DNA from: Methanospirillum sp.
GTDB lineage: Archaea > Halobacteriota > Methanomicrobia > Methanomicrobiales > Methanospirillaceae
Direction: 5' to 3'
Assembly (NCBI GenBank): GCA_028679485.1
Contig: JAJRBL010000036.1
Span: 1-7,036, forward strand
DNA length: 7,036 nucleotides
The translations under genes and the position numbers were made by a program. Positions 1-6,180 of the stretch are shown here, one piece after another (the first letter of the stretch is position 1; each line of letters starts with the position of its first letter). The notes under the pieces were generated by a model, which had not been told where the DNA came from, did no database searches, and was given only the letters and a program-made list of their open reading frames with translations.

Positions 1-662
1 CCGATATCGAACGAACATGCTCCGTGGCCGGTTACCGGGAGGTCTTCACATTCAAAACACCCGGTCACCGTCAGCAGTATTGGGTTCTCTCCTGACAAAG
101 CAATGGACCCGAGCCCGTAGGTCTCCCAGAAGTCATGCATCTTCCCGACCATGACGCTGAGATCGGGATCCTGAACCAACGGGGAAAGGACGGTTCCCAT
201 CTCCCATCCAGTCCGTTCGAGAACCGGATCGATGTTGATCCCCACGGCCATCGCCTGTATCCTGAAGGTGAGGACTCCCCACCTGAAGAATGATGCAATA
301 TCCCCGGGTGTAAAAGGAAGAACTCCGTTTCCTGGACTGGTCCTCGGCGGGGCGTTCCGGTCGGTATTCGACAGTTTCCCGATGGGATCTGAGGTAAGGC
401 TCAGGATTTTTCGCCGGTTGTCTGCTGGGTCCGGCCGTGACGAGATGAGGCCTGCATTCTCCAGGTCTCTGACATGGACTGATATGGTGGATTTAGCCTT
501 CCCGCAGAGTTCAACGATCTCGTCGAACAAGATCTCCTTTTCACCGAGCAGTTGCAGGATTTTCTTCTTGACCTGGCTGTCTATCGCCATTACCCGTTCT
601 TTCGTAGAGAATAAACTGATCTCATCATCGGTGCTGCCAGGTCTTCCCCTCTCGGATGTCAC
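1..662 (-). CDS. msvR: MsvR-type redox-sensing transcriptional regulator (winged helix + V4R), C-terminus cut by window edge
   Basis: The frame is open from GTG at 662 to the left edge, giving 220 complete codons and no stop. Residues about 28-75 form an ArsR/TrmB-like winged helix-turn-helix, with FDEIVELCGKAKSTISVHV as the DNA-reading part. After a linker, residues about 120-220 match a V4R domain, ending in CFECEDLPVTGHGACSFDIG with Cys202, Cys205 and Cys216. MsvR proteins are methanogen-specific regulators that sense redox state through V4R cysteines. In Methanothermobacter, msvR sits divergently next to the F420H2 oxidase gene, exactly as here. The start is chosen because homologues, as I recall them, carry an ISLFSTKER-like stretch before the HTH. 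The internal ATG at 587-589 would lose this stretch, and GTG662 is the only upstream start before an in-frame TAA. No clear ribosome site precedes it, so a leaderless or weakly led mRNA is likely. The C-terminal rest of the V4R domain lies outside the window. Confidence 0.88.
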   Translation of the reverse strand, partial: MTSERGRPGSTDDEISLFSTKERVMAIDSQVKKKILQLLGEKEILFDEIVELCGKAKSTISVHVRDLENAGLISSRPDPADNRRKILSLTSDPIGKLSNTDRNAPPRTSPGNGVLPFTPGDIASFFRWGVLTFRIQAMAVGINIDPVLERTGWEMGTVLSPLVQDPDLSVMVGKMHDFWETYGLGSIALSGENPILLTVTGCFECEDLPVTGHGACSFDI

Positions 663-711
663 ATACAGATCTTATCCGGAAGATTGATATTTGTTCGCAC
701 ACAATAGAATG

Positions 712-731
712 TTCGTATTATCACTAACGAA
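712..731. promoter_or_regulatory. Candidate MsvR operator: TTCGT-N10-ACGAA inverted repeat
   Basis: TTCGT at 712-716 and ACGAA at 727-731 are perfect 5-bp inverted arms in the 79-bp gap between msvR and fprA. A further TTCG half-site lies at 694-697, within TGTTCG at 692-697, which recurs at 710-715 as a direct repeat 18 bp apart. Published MsvR sites are, as I recall, TTCG/CGAA inverted repeats in the equivalent intergenic region. The palindrome ends 10 bases before the fprA ATG, so a bound protein would block the fprA start region. It could also affect msvR itself. Binding is inferred. Confidence 0.6.
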
Positions 732-738
732 GTGGTGC
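732..738 (+). promoter_or_regulatory. Ribosome-binding site of fprA that decides its start
   Basis: GTGGTG just before the ATG at 742 matches the GGTG part of the archaeal Shine-Dalgarno consensus. It supports starting fprA at 742 rather than at the in-frame TTG at 691, which lacks such a site and would add 17 residues unlike the family. Confidence 0.5.
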
Positions 739-741
739 CAG

Positions 742-1959
742 ATGAAAGCAACTGCATATAAGATGAAGGATGGTGTGTACTGGGTTGGAACACTTGACTG
801 GGACCTGAGATCATACCATGGATATACACTTGACGGAACGTCATACAATGCCTATCTCCTCTTCGGTGAAAAGACCGTTCTGATAGACAATGTGTATCCC
901 GGCCAGTCTGCACAGATGTGGGGCCGGATTGCAGATGCCTGTGCAAGGGAAGGAAAAGAGCTCAGGATCGATATTATCGTCCAGAACCATGTCGAAAAGG
1001 ATCACTCAGGTGCACTCCCCGAGATCTGCAAAAAATTCCCCGGTGCCCCGGTATACTGCACGGAGATTGCGGAAAATGGGCTTCTCAGGCATTACCCCTC
1101 CCTGAAGGGGACGGAGTTCAGGCATATCAAGACCGGGGACACGCTTGATATCGGGGGGAAGACCCTGGCATTTGTCCAGGCACCGCTCCTGCATTGGCCT
1201 GATTCGATGTTCACCCTCTACGTGGAGGAAGGAATCCTCTTCCCGAATGATGCATTCGGTCAGCACCTCTGCTGCACAGGACGGCTTGATACTGATATCC
1301 CCGAGTACATCCTCATGGATGCCACCCAGAAGTTTTATGCAAACCTTATCGTTCCCCTGTCAAACCTTTTCATGAAGAAAGCAAAGGAACTGACAGACCT
1401 CGATCTCATCAGCAAGGTGAAGATGATAGCACCGTCGCACGGGCAGATCTGGACTTCCCCGTCAAAAGTGATCAATGCCTATGTCGGATGGGCGACGGGG
1501 TCGGCGATGAAGAAGAAGGTCACCATCGTGTACGATACCATGCACGGATCCACGAGGATGCTTGCCCATGCCCTGGCCGAGGGAGCCATTGCGGGAGGAT
1601 GTGACGTAAAGGTCTTCAACCTCCATGAAGATGAGCGTTCAGAGATCGTAAAGCATATCCTTGAATCGAAGGCTCTCATGGTGGGTGTCCCGACGATAAA
1701 CGATGTTCCTTACCCGAGCATCGGCGACCTCCTGTACTACCTGAAAGGGCTCCATTTCAACCGGACAGGCGAGCGGTTTGCCCTGACCTTCGGTTCCATG
1801 GGCGGGAAGGGAGGTGCCCCGCAGATGGTGGCCGAAGAACTTAAGACCGCCGGGTTCACGGTCACTGATACCATGGAAGTGCTCTATGTTCCTGATGCAG
1901 ATGAACTGGACACCGCGTACTCGGCCGGTCTTGCCATGGCAAAGAAGATATCGGGGTAA
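742..1959 (+). CDS. fprA: F420H2 oxidase, flavodiiron protein FprA (FpaA)
   Basis: This 405-residue cytoplasmic flavodiiron protein reduces O2 to water with reduced coenzyme F420, protecting the methanogen from oxygen. Residues 1 to about 250 form the metallo-beta-lactamase-like diiron domain. The expected ligands are all present: H83, E85, D87 and H88 in HVEKDHSG, H151 in LLHWPDSM, D170 in FPNDAFGQH and H233 in PSHGQIW. Residues about 258-405 are the flavodoxin domain, with the FMN phosphate loop [12 protein letters not shown] near 264-275 and the FMN-contact loop FGSMGGKGG near 350-358. The length is usual for the family. The gene is transcribed away from msvR and is probably under its control. 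Unlike the fpaA-rlp-rub operon of Methanothermobacter, no rubrerythrin or rubredoxin gene follows. An NO-reducing role is possible for the wider family, but the F420H2 oxidase is the best fit in this context. Confidence 0.95.
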   Translation: MKATAYKMKDGVYWVGTLDWDLRSYHGYTLDGTSYNAYLLFGEKTVLIDNVYPGQSAQMWGRIADACAREGKELRIDIIVQNHVEKDHSGALPEICKKFPGAPVYCTEIAENGLLRHYPSLKGTEFRHIKTGDTLDIGGKTLAFVQAPLLHWPDSMFTLYVEEGILFPNDAFGQHLCCTGRLDTDIPEYILMDATQKFYANLIVPLSNLFMKKAKELTDLDLISKVKMIAPSHGQIWTSPSKVINAYVGWATGSAMKKKVTIVYDTMHGSTRMLAHALAEGAIAGGCDVKVFNLHEDERSEIVKHILESKALMVGVPTINDVPYPSIGDLLYYLKGLHFNRTGERFALTFGSMGGKGGAPQMVAEELKTAGFTVTDTMEVLYVPDADELDTAYSAGLAMAKKISG

Positions 1960-2098
1960 TTTCTTACCGGGTACTTCCCCTCATACTCTTCATTTTCAGC
2001 CGGGTGCCCGTATCACCGTCCGGGTCTGTCACCGACAGACTGCTGACCCTGGCTGGAATAGGGAAAATCTCCGGCTTCATTCCGACAGGGATATACCG

Positions 2099-2218
2099 GT
2101 GGTGATTGATGTCGTGGAAGAAGTCCGGGGAATGGTTGAGCATGGACTGGTCATCACCCAGGACGTGATGATGGAAAACATATTGCTGAATCTCTACAGA
2201 ATATGGGAAATGAAGTAG
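2099..2218 (+). CDS. Possible small protein, 39 residues, unrecognised
   Basis: A short frame starts at GTG 2099 (or GTG 2102) and ends at TAG 2216-2218. AGGG at 2087-2090 lies 8 bases upstream and could act as a ribosome site. The product starts VVIDVVEEVRGMVEHG and ends NLYRIWEMK. It is acidic, with hydrophobic residues spaced as in amphipathic helices, and GC-rich codons like those of fprA. This looks more protein-like than the overlapping minus-strand frame. The frame stays open upstream into fprA, so this could instead be the C-terminal remnant of a longer lost gene. I recognise no family. It is separated from fprA by 139 bases. Confidence 0.3.
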   Translation: MVIDVVEEVRGMVEHGLVITQDVMMENILLNLYRIWEMK

Positions 2219-2326
2219 GTATGTTTGAGTTTGGCAGGATTCAATAACCAAAGAAATCCTTATAGTGCAGAAAGATCTCTATCTATATACGAGTTTACTC
2301 TCAGACCAGGGAGTGACCTCATTCGC

Positions 2327-2676
2327 TTATAGATAATAATGGTTATATATCTCCTTTCGCTTCTTATCTTCTAATTCAAACTTACTTTTAATTACCAGGG
2401 CATTCTTCTTCAGGTAATACTCAATCAAATGGCATGATGTTACCATCTGGCTTCCCTGATGAAAAACGGTGAAGGAATCAGGTAGTAGTGAATAATGGGC
2501 AGAGTAGGCTGTTTAAATTTTAGGATTCGATCCTGGGAATAAAACTAACCGATAAATTGCTCTCGCAGATTACCGTGCCACATAGATAGCGGATGACAAA
2601 TTGGCCTGTAAGGTAATTCATCTGCCCACTCTCTCTGATATTTATGACTGAACAGATACACATTATTCATATTCAT
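2327..2676 (-). pseudogene. Decayed unrecognised gene, divergent from eamA
   Basis: From ATG 2676 on the minus strand a protein-like frame of 43 codons (MNMNNVYLFSHKYQREW at its start, MWHGNLREQFIG at its end) stops at TAG 2545-2547. The same frame continues as convincing protein for 34 codons (FYSQDRILKFKQPTLP near its start) to TAA 2440-2442. A second frame takes over, from ATG 2446 or earlier, ending LKKNALVIKSKFELEDKKRK then EIYNHYYL and TAA 2327-2329. One nonsense change (TGG to TAG is easiest) and one indel would join these into a protein of about 115 residues rich in Tyr, His, Lys and Arg. I recognise no family. AAGGT lies about 10 bases before the ATG. The first codons are duplicated at 5902-5916, in front of the AlbA_2 gene. 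Confidence 0.55.
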
Positions 2677-2709
2677 AACCGGTGGGACCTTGTGATAAGA
2701 AAATTCGTA
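2662..2709. repeat. 48-bp direct repeat, copy 1 (upstream element of the eamA locus)
   Basis: This segment matches 5902-5949 at 41 of 48 positions with no gaps. It covers the first codons and presumed promoter of the minus-strand decayed gene, on the far side of which eamA starts. Read on the minus strand it contains TTTTCTTATC about 24 bases before the ATG at 2676, a spacing suited to an archaeal TATA element feeding a leaderless mRNA. That promoter reading is inference. Confidence 0.8.
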
Positions 2710-2725
2710 ACGTGAGGGAACCAGT

Positions 2726-2757
2726 CCCCGTATATAGTGGGGATACTGAATATCCCC
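2726..2757 (+). promoter_or_regulatory. Two mutually exclusive hairpins and TATA-like element before eamA
   Basis: GGGG at 2739-2742 can pair either with CCCC at 2726-2729 or with CCCC at 2754-2757. The second pairing forms a perfect 7-bp stem, GGGGATA (2739-2745) with TATCCCC (2751-2757), around a 5-base loop. TATATA at 2731-2736 lies 34 bases before the eamA ATG. As a TATA box it would put the RNA start near 2760, in which case most of the stem would not be in the mRNA. The sequence could then be an operator rather than an RNA switch. Confidence 0.4.
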
Positions 2758-2769
2758 GGCCTGATATCC

Positions 2770-3642
2770 ATGAACCAGAGATCTGCAGATTGTATCCTCG
2801 TGCTCATCGTCCTCATCTGGGGCTCATCGTACCTGGCGATGAAATGGGGGATGGAGAGTTTCGGTATCTTCACCCTCATCGGCTTACGATTCTGCATCGC
2901 ATTCGGTATAGGTCTCCTCCTTCTCTGGAGACGCCTCTCCACGATATATCTCCACACCCTGGTCTCCAGTGCGATACTGGGCCTCTGTTTTTTCTGTGGG
3001 TTTACGTTCCTGCTTACCGGTATGAAGACCACCACCACCACGTCAGCCGGATTCCTCATGACGACAACTGTCCTGTTCGTTCCCCTCCTTCAGGTTCTCC
3101 TCTTCCGCAGGATCCCGAATCTCATTCTTATCCTCGCTATCCTGCTCAGTATCTCCGGAGTCGGGCTTATGACGCTCCAGGACGGGCTGGCTATCGATCC
3201 CGGTGCCTTGCTCTGCCTTGCCGGATCATTATGCTACGCGGTACAGATAGTGACGACAAAATGGGTGCTCAGGGTAGAGAATGCCATCACCATCGGCCTC
3301 TTGCAGCTGGGTTTTACCGGCCTCTTCGCACTCGGGGCTGTGTTCCTCTTCGAGATGCCATTCCCGGCAGCGACACCGGCAAGCGGCGTGATAATCATCT
3401 ACCTTGCGATCTTCTGCACGCTTATCGGATTCGTCCTGCAGACGGTGGCCCAGGAGTATACCTCCCCGGAGCATACCGGCCTCATATACACCCTGGAATC
3501 GGTCTTCGCCGCCCTGTTCGGCTACCTGTTCCTGCGGGAGGTGTTGCCGCTGCAGGGATATATCGGGATGATCCTCGTGTTTGCCGGTGTGATAATAGCG
3601 GTCTGGTCAGGGAATTCATCCCGGGGAACCACGTATGCCTGA
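2770..3642 (+). CDS. EamA-family (DMT superfamily) membrane transporter
   Basis: The 290-residue protein has ten predicted membrane segments (about 8-25, 39-53, 61-84, 87-112, 118-136, 145-165, 173-194, 206-228, 236-255, 262-280), in two five-helix halves as is usual for EamA proteins. The first half opens with the family-like LIWGSSYLAMKWG. The second closes with TLESVFAALFGYLFLREVLP, including E243 and E257. It probably exports amino acids, metabolites or drugs across the cell membrane; the substrate cannot be read from the sequence. I start at ATG 2770, where family members begin. GTG 2737 would add 11 residues and has no ribosome site nearby. ATG 2770 also lacks one, so a short-leader mRNA is likely. 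The gene converges on the ParA gene with only 29 bases between their stops. Its 3' part is repeated at 5951-6132. Confidence 0.9.
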   Translation: MNQRSADCILVLIVLIWGSSYLAMKWGMESFGIFTLIGLRFCIAFGIGLLLLWRRLSTIYLHTLVSSAILGLCFFCGFTFLLTGMKTTTTTSAGFLMTTTVLFVPLLQVLLFRRIPNLILILAILLSISGVGLMTLQDGLAIDPGALLCLAGSLCYAVQIVTTKWVLRVENAITIGLLQLGFTGLFALGAVFLFEMPFPAATPASGVIIIYLAIFCTLIGFVLQTVAQEYTSPEHTGLIYTLESVFAALFGYLFLREVLPLQGYIGMILVFAGVIIAVWSGNSSRGTTYA

Positions 3643-3671
3643 TAAATCCGTCGATGGTGTACCGGAACTTT

Positions 3672-4661
3672 CTACTCTTTGAAATGTATACGTTTTTTAA
3701 TCTCCTGGCAAATGGAGGAGAAATCTTTTCCTGCATCATGGACTGCCTGGGCGTGTGATCCGATTGCTCCATCTGCGGATTTTAATAAAAAAATGGGTTT
3801 TTGTGCTTCCCGGGCCATAGGAATCAAACTTCGGTAATGCTTAATCAGACCGATACAGTGTGGATCCGGATTAACCACCGTATAGGTATCGTCGCCTAAT
3901 ACTTCCTTTGCGTATACTTCAGGAATTCTTTTAGCCCAACGTTCATAGGCAATTACAGGGCGATCAAGTCGGACTGCGTGTTGCATGATGATGTAACCGA
4001 GTGGTGATATTGTTCCTTTTGGAAGAGGAAGATCCGGAATCGGGTTTTTATTAAGTCGTTCAGCCCATTCTTCTCTCCAAATCCTAACAGTGGGTCCAAG
4101 ATTTTTAAGACCCTGTATGGAGAAAAGATCCGGAGCGAGGGGGATAACGAGATAATCAGTACTGATGAGAACAGACCGATTGATCGAACCGAGATTTGGA
4201 CCTAAATCAACAAGAATGAGAGTAGCTTCACACTTTGCAGCTGCAGTCTGCATAACTCTCCAAAAGGCTGATACAACTCTGAAGGCACGTTCGTGTCTGT
4301 CAAGACACCTTGTCCATTGTTGGGTTAATTCATCTTCAAACCGGGAAAGAGAAAGATCTCCCACCAAAAACCATAGGTTGTCGCTGATAGATTCGATATG
4401 AGGATCACCGGATATATCCCCGGTTCCTGATAATAACGGCTTGATCCCCCCATAAATGGTTTTATCCTGGTTTTCCCCATCCCAAAATTCTGCGAGACGA
4501 TCTTCGTTGAGAAAGGCTGCTGAAAGGTTTGCCTGCGGATCCAGGTCTACTGCGAGAACCGGACTTCCCATCTCCGTAAACATCCATGACAGATGATATA
4601 CGAGAGATGTTTTTCCGACACCCCCTTTGTTATTAAAAAAACCGATTACCGGAACTGTCAT
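3672..4661 (-). CDS. ParA/Soj-like P-loop ATPase (AAA_31)
   Basis: This 329-residue ATPase has a deviant Walker A NNKGGVGKTSL with signature lysine K12 and P-loop K17. It also has a Walker A' AVDLDPQANLS (D39, D41) and a Walker B/switch II LILVDLGPNLGSIN (D152). Later conserved stretches such as IPLAPDLFSIQGLKNLGP and the tail LKSADGAIGSHAQAV place it in a ParA subfamily of about 330 residues that is not the small plasmid ParA. Such proteins dimerise on ATP and usually act as a switch for a partner. No ParB gene or centromere repeats are seen. The likely partner is the AlbA_2 protein just upstream, whose TGA overlaps this ATG (ATGA, 4659-4661 with 4658). GAGG at 4667-4670 is a good ribosome site 5 bases before the ATG, so the genes are probably translationally coupled. 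Codon use is more AT-rich than in fprA or eamA. Confidence 0.92.
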   Translation of the reverse strand: MTVPVIGFFNNKGGVGKTSLVYHLSWMFTEMGSPVLAVDLDPQANLSAAFLNEDRLAEFWDGENQDKTIYGGIKPLLSGTGDISGDPHIESISDNLWFLVGDLSLSRFEDELTQQWTRCLDRHERAFRVVSAFWRVMQTAAAKCEATLILVDLGPNLGSINRSVLISTDYLVIPLAPDLFSIQGLKNLGPTVRIWREEWAERLNKNPIPDLPLPKGTISPLGYIIMQHAVRLDRPVIAYERWAKRIPEVYAKEVLGDDTYTVVNPDPHCIGLIKHYRSLIPMAREAQKPIFLLKSADGAIGSHAQAVHDAGKDFSSICQEIKKRIHFKE

Positions 4662-5872
4662 AAACGCCTCGAAATGGTGATCAGAACATAACCCGGTCGG
4701 ATATCCGGATTATAGGGGGGATTGTGATTTTTTTCCAGCTCTGACCGTGCCATTTCTAAACCGAATCCAAATCTCTGGACATATCCAAGTACTTTCATTG
4801 CTTCTGCAATGTGGGGATTGCGATAATCGGTGATACCAGGCTCTCCAAAATTTTCTGAATTGACATGGCCGAAAGGACCTCCCGGGCTGATAATTTCAAT
4901 TCTGTCATCAAACCAGTATAACCGGACTGGTGCATTGGTATGCTCATATGTCCGATGGAGTATCGCATTCCTCGTTATCTGTTGGAGTGCTACTTTCGGG
5001 TAATCGGGATATTTTATCTCAATAGGACCATCTGATAGTGAGGAACTCACCGTAATATGTGCTGATATTTTATCATCAAGAATTCTTAACATATCGAGAA
5101 GATTTCCGCCTATCTCTTCCTGGTCAAGTATCGGATCCCCGATTTTTATCCCATTGATTCGAATGAACTGAATATATGCTCCGGGGAGAAATCTCCTTGG
5201 ATCTTTGCCCAGAACCAGAACACCCAGATTTGTTGGATTTTCGTTAATATCAAGAAATCTGAGTGACTTCATCTGATCGACAGGTCTTCTATGGTTCTCG
5301 GCACGTGTATCCGGGCCGACTGCTTGGGGAAGATATTCACGAATAAAGAAATTTATATCAAGATCTTCGATTGTCGCCCCGTATGCAGGCTGAAGATCAT
5401 ACGGCTGATCGCCGGATCTCCTCTTCTCTGAGAGGCGTATTTCTTCTTCTGCAGTTGCAATGCCTCTTCGTGGGCCTACTCTGATCCAACATACTCCTTT
5501 ATACCGGACAGGTGGATCCAGGGAAGGATAAACAGTAACTACGGCAATAGTGCAGCCATCTATGATATGCTTTGCAACCACCATAGTTGGAAAAGGGATG
5601 ATATTTCCATCATCCTTCATCTTTGATAAAGTTAACAGCAGTTCATCGGTTATGGGAAGGTTTGCAGAGTTGCCATCATTTTTTACTCCGATGAAGAGAA
5701 CTCCGGGTTTTCCATAATTTGGAAGATCATTGGCAAAAGCGCAAATGGCCTGATGAATTTTTTCTTTATCTTGTATCGACTCCTTTCGTTCTGAGCGATC
5801 TGATTCTGTATCCTGAAGTAGTTCATGTAATTCTTGTTCGCTTAGAGGAGTTTTAAGGACATTTGAGCTCAT
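4658..5872 (-). CDS. Schlafen-type AlbA_2 domain protein with C-terminal GHKL ATPase-like domain (HATPase_c_4)
   Basis: The protein has 404 residues. Residues about 15-150 form an AlbA_2 (Schlafen core-like) domain, with ESDRSERK giving the E23-x4-E28-x-K30 pattern and then ICAFANDLPNYGKPGVLFIG and KNDG. Residues about 290-400 match the C-terminal module often misnamed 'ATP-dependent DNA helicase RecG-related'. It shows an N-box RNAILHRTY (N302), DRIEIISPGG (323-332), RNPHIAEAMKVLGY and a glycine-rich RFGFGLEMA. No helicase motifs are present. Family knowledge allows nucleic-acid binding, RNA cleavage (Schlafen) or transcription regulation. The Glu/Lys pattern keeps a nuclease possible but does not prove it. 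It is the first gene of a two-gene unit with the ParA-like ATPase. The ATG at 5872 has no strong ribosome site but overlaps the stop of a 15-codon frame. GC is low: single 60-base lines hand-counted at 32-43%, against 58-60% in eamA and fprA. Confidence 0.9.
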   Translation of the reverse strand: MSSNVLKTPLSEQELHELLQDTESDRSERKESIQDKEKIHQAICAFANDLPNYGKPGVLFIGVKNDGNSANLPITDELLLTLSKMKDDGNIIPFPTMVVAKHIIDGCTIAVVTVYPSLDPPVRYKGVCWIRVGPRRGIATAEEEIRLSEKRRSGDQPYDLQPAYGATIEDLDINFFIREYLPQAVGPDTRAENHRRPVDQMKSLRFLDINENPTNLGVLVLGKDPRRFLPGAYIQFIRINGIKIGDPILDQEEIGGNLLDMLRILDDKISAHITVSSSLSDGPIEIKYPDYPKVALQQITRNAILHRTYEHTNAPVRLYWFDDRIEIISPGGPFGHVNSENFGEPGITDYRNPHIAEAMKVLGYVQRFGFGLEMARSELEKNHNPPYNPDIRPGYVLITISRRL

Positions 5873-5916
5873 ACTACTACTTCTAGTTCATTACAAATCA
5901 GATTATTCCTATTCAT
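5869..5916 (-). other. 15-codon upstream ORF overlapping the AlbA_2 gene start
   Basis: ATG 5914-5916 on the minus strand opens MNRNNLICNELEVVV and ends at a TGA (5869-5871) that overlaps the AlbA_2 ATG as ATGA. Its first codons, MNRNN, match MNMNN of the decayed gene at 2676, because both lie in the 48-bp repeat. It may be the stump of a second copy of that gene, cut off where the ParA/AlbA_2 module begins. It could also serve to deliver ribosomes to the AlbA_2 start. TTTTCTTATG at about 5935-5944 lies some 24 bases before the ATG, as expected for an archaeal TATA element of a leaderless mRNA. Confidence 0.35.
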
Positions 5917-5949
5917 AACCTGTTATACCTTGTCATAAGAAAATCCGTA
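5902..5949. repeat. 48-bp direct repeat, copy 2
   Basis: This matches 2662-2709 at 41 of 48 positions. Here it probably carries the promoter of the minus-strand AlbA_2/ParA unit, and it joins directly, near 5949/5950, to the truncated eamA copy. Confidence 0.8.
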
Positions 5950-5950
5950 G

Positions 5951-6157
5951 AATGCCATCAGCATCGGCCTCTTGCAGCAGGGTTTTACCGGCCTCATACA
6001 CACCCTGGAATCGGTCTTCGCCGCCCTGTTCGGCTACCTGTTCCTGTGGGAGGTGTTGCCGCTGCAGGGATATATCGGGATGATCCTCGTGTTTGCCGGT
6101 GTTATAATAGCGGTCTGGTCCGGGAATTCATCAGGCAACCCCAGGCAGACCGGATGA
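5951..6157 (+). pseudogene. Truncated second copy of eamA
   Basis: Only 67 codons of the eamA frame remain, preceded in frame by TAG (5948-5950). Segment 5951-5995 matches eamA 3280-3324 (residues 171-185) with 2 differences in 45. Segment 5996-6132 matches 3484-3620 (residues 239 to about 283) with 4 differences in 137. The 570 or so bases before residue 171, including the start and five to six helices, are missing. A further 159 bases (53 codons) are missing between two TACCGGCCTC repeats. The end differs from eamA: GNPRQTG and TGA (6155-6157) replace RGTTYA. A product from TTG 5972 would hold just two helices, so function is very unlikely. Arg256 of eamA is Trp here. Confidence 0.88.
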
Positions 6158-6180
6158 GTCACCGGGGGAGATCTCGCCCG

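Noticed and set aside
232..687. Long plus-strand open frame (151 codons) at the left end
   Set aside because: It is antisense to msvR, whose product has a clear HTH and V4R domain; the plus-strand product is low-complexity and resembles no family.
1955..1968. Hairpin GGTAA-TTTC-TTACC at the fprA stop as a terminator
   Set aside because: The stem has only 5 bp, mostly A/T, and a mixed pyrimidine stretch rather than a U-run follows.
1964..2251. Minus-strand open frame of 95 codons downstream of fprA
   Set aside because: The product is His/Pro/Ser-rich without a pattern and overlaps a better plus-strand small frame; no ribosome site was seen.
2517..2540. tRNA T-arm-like sequence (GGATTCGATCC)
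   Set aside because: No matching acceptor, D-arm or anticodon arm around it, and it lies inside the decayed minus-strand gene.
2545..2547. TAG read through as pyrrolysine in the minus-strand gene
   Set aside because: A second lesion (TAA 2440-2442 and a frame change) follows, so decay explains the TAG more simply.
3693..3698. TTTTTT as a plus-strand terminator for eamA
   Set aside because: It lies within the 3' end of the ParA coding region, 51 bases past the eamA stop; possible, but a chance run in AT-rich coding DNA is as likely.
3672..5872. Plasmid partition locus
   Set aside because: No ParB, no parS-like repeats and no replication gene; the flanks are chromosomal transporter genes.
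3643..5904. Insertion sequence or integrative element
   Set aside because: No transposase or integrase, and by eye no terminal inverted repeats or short target duplications at the module ends; the flanking repeats are parts of the eamA locus itself.
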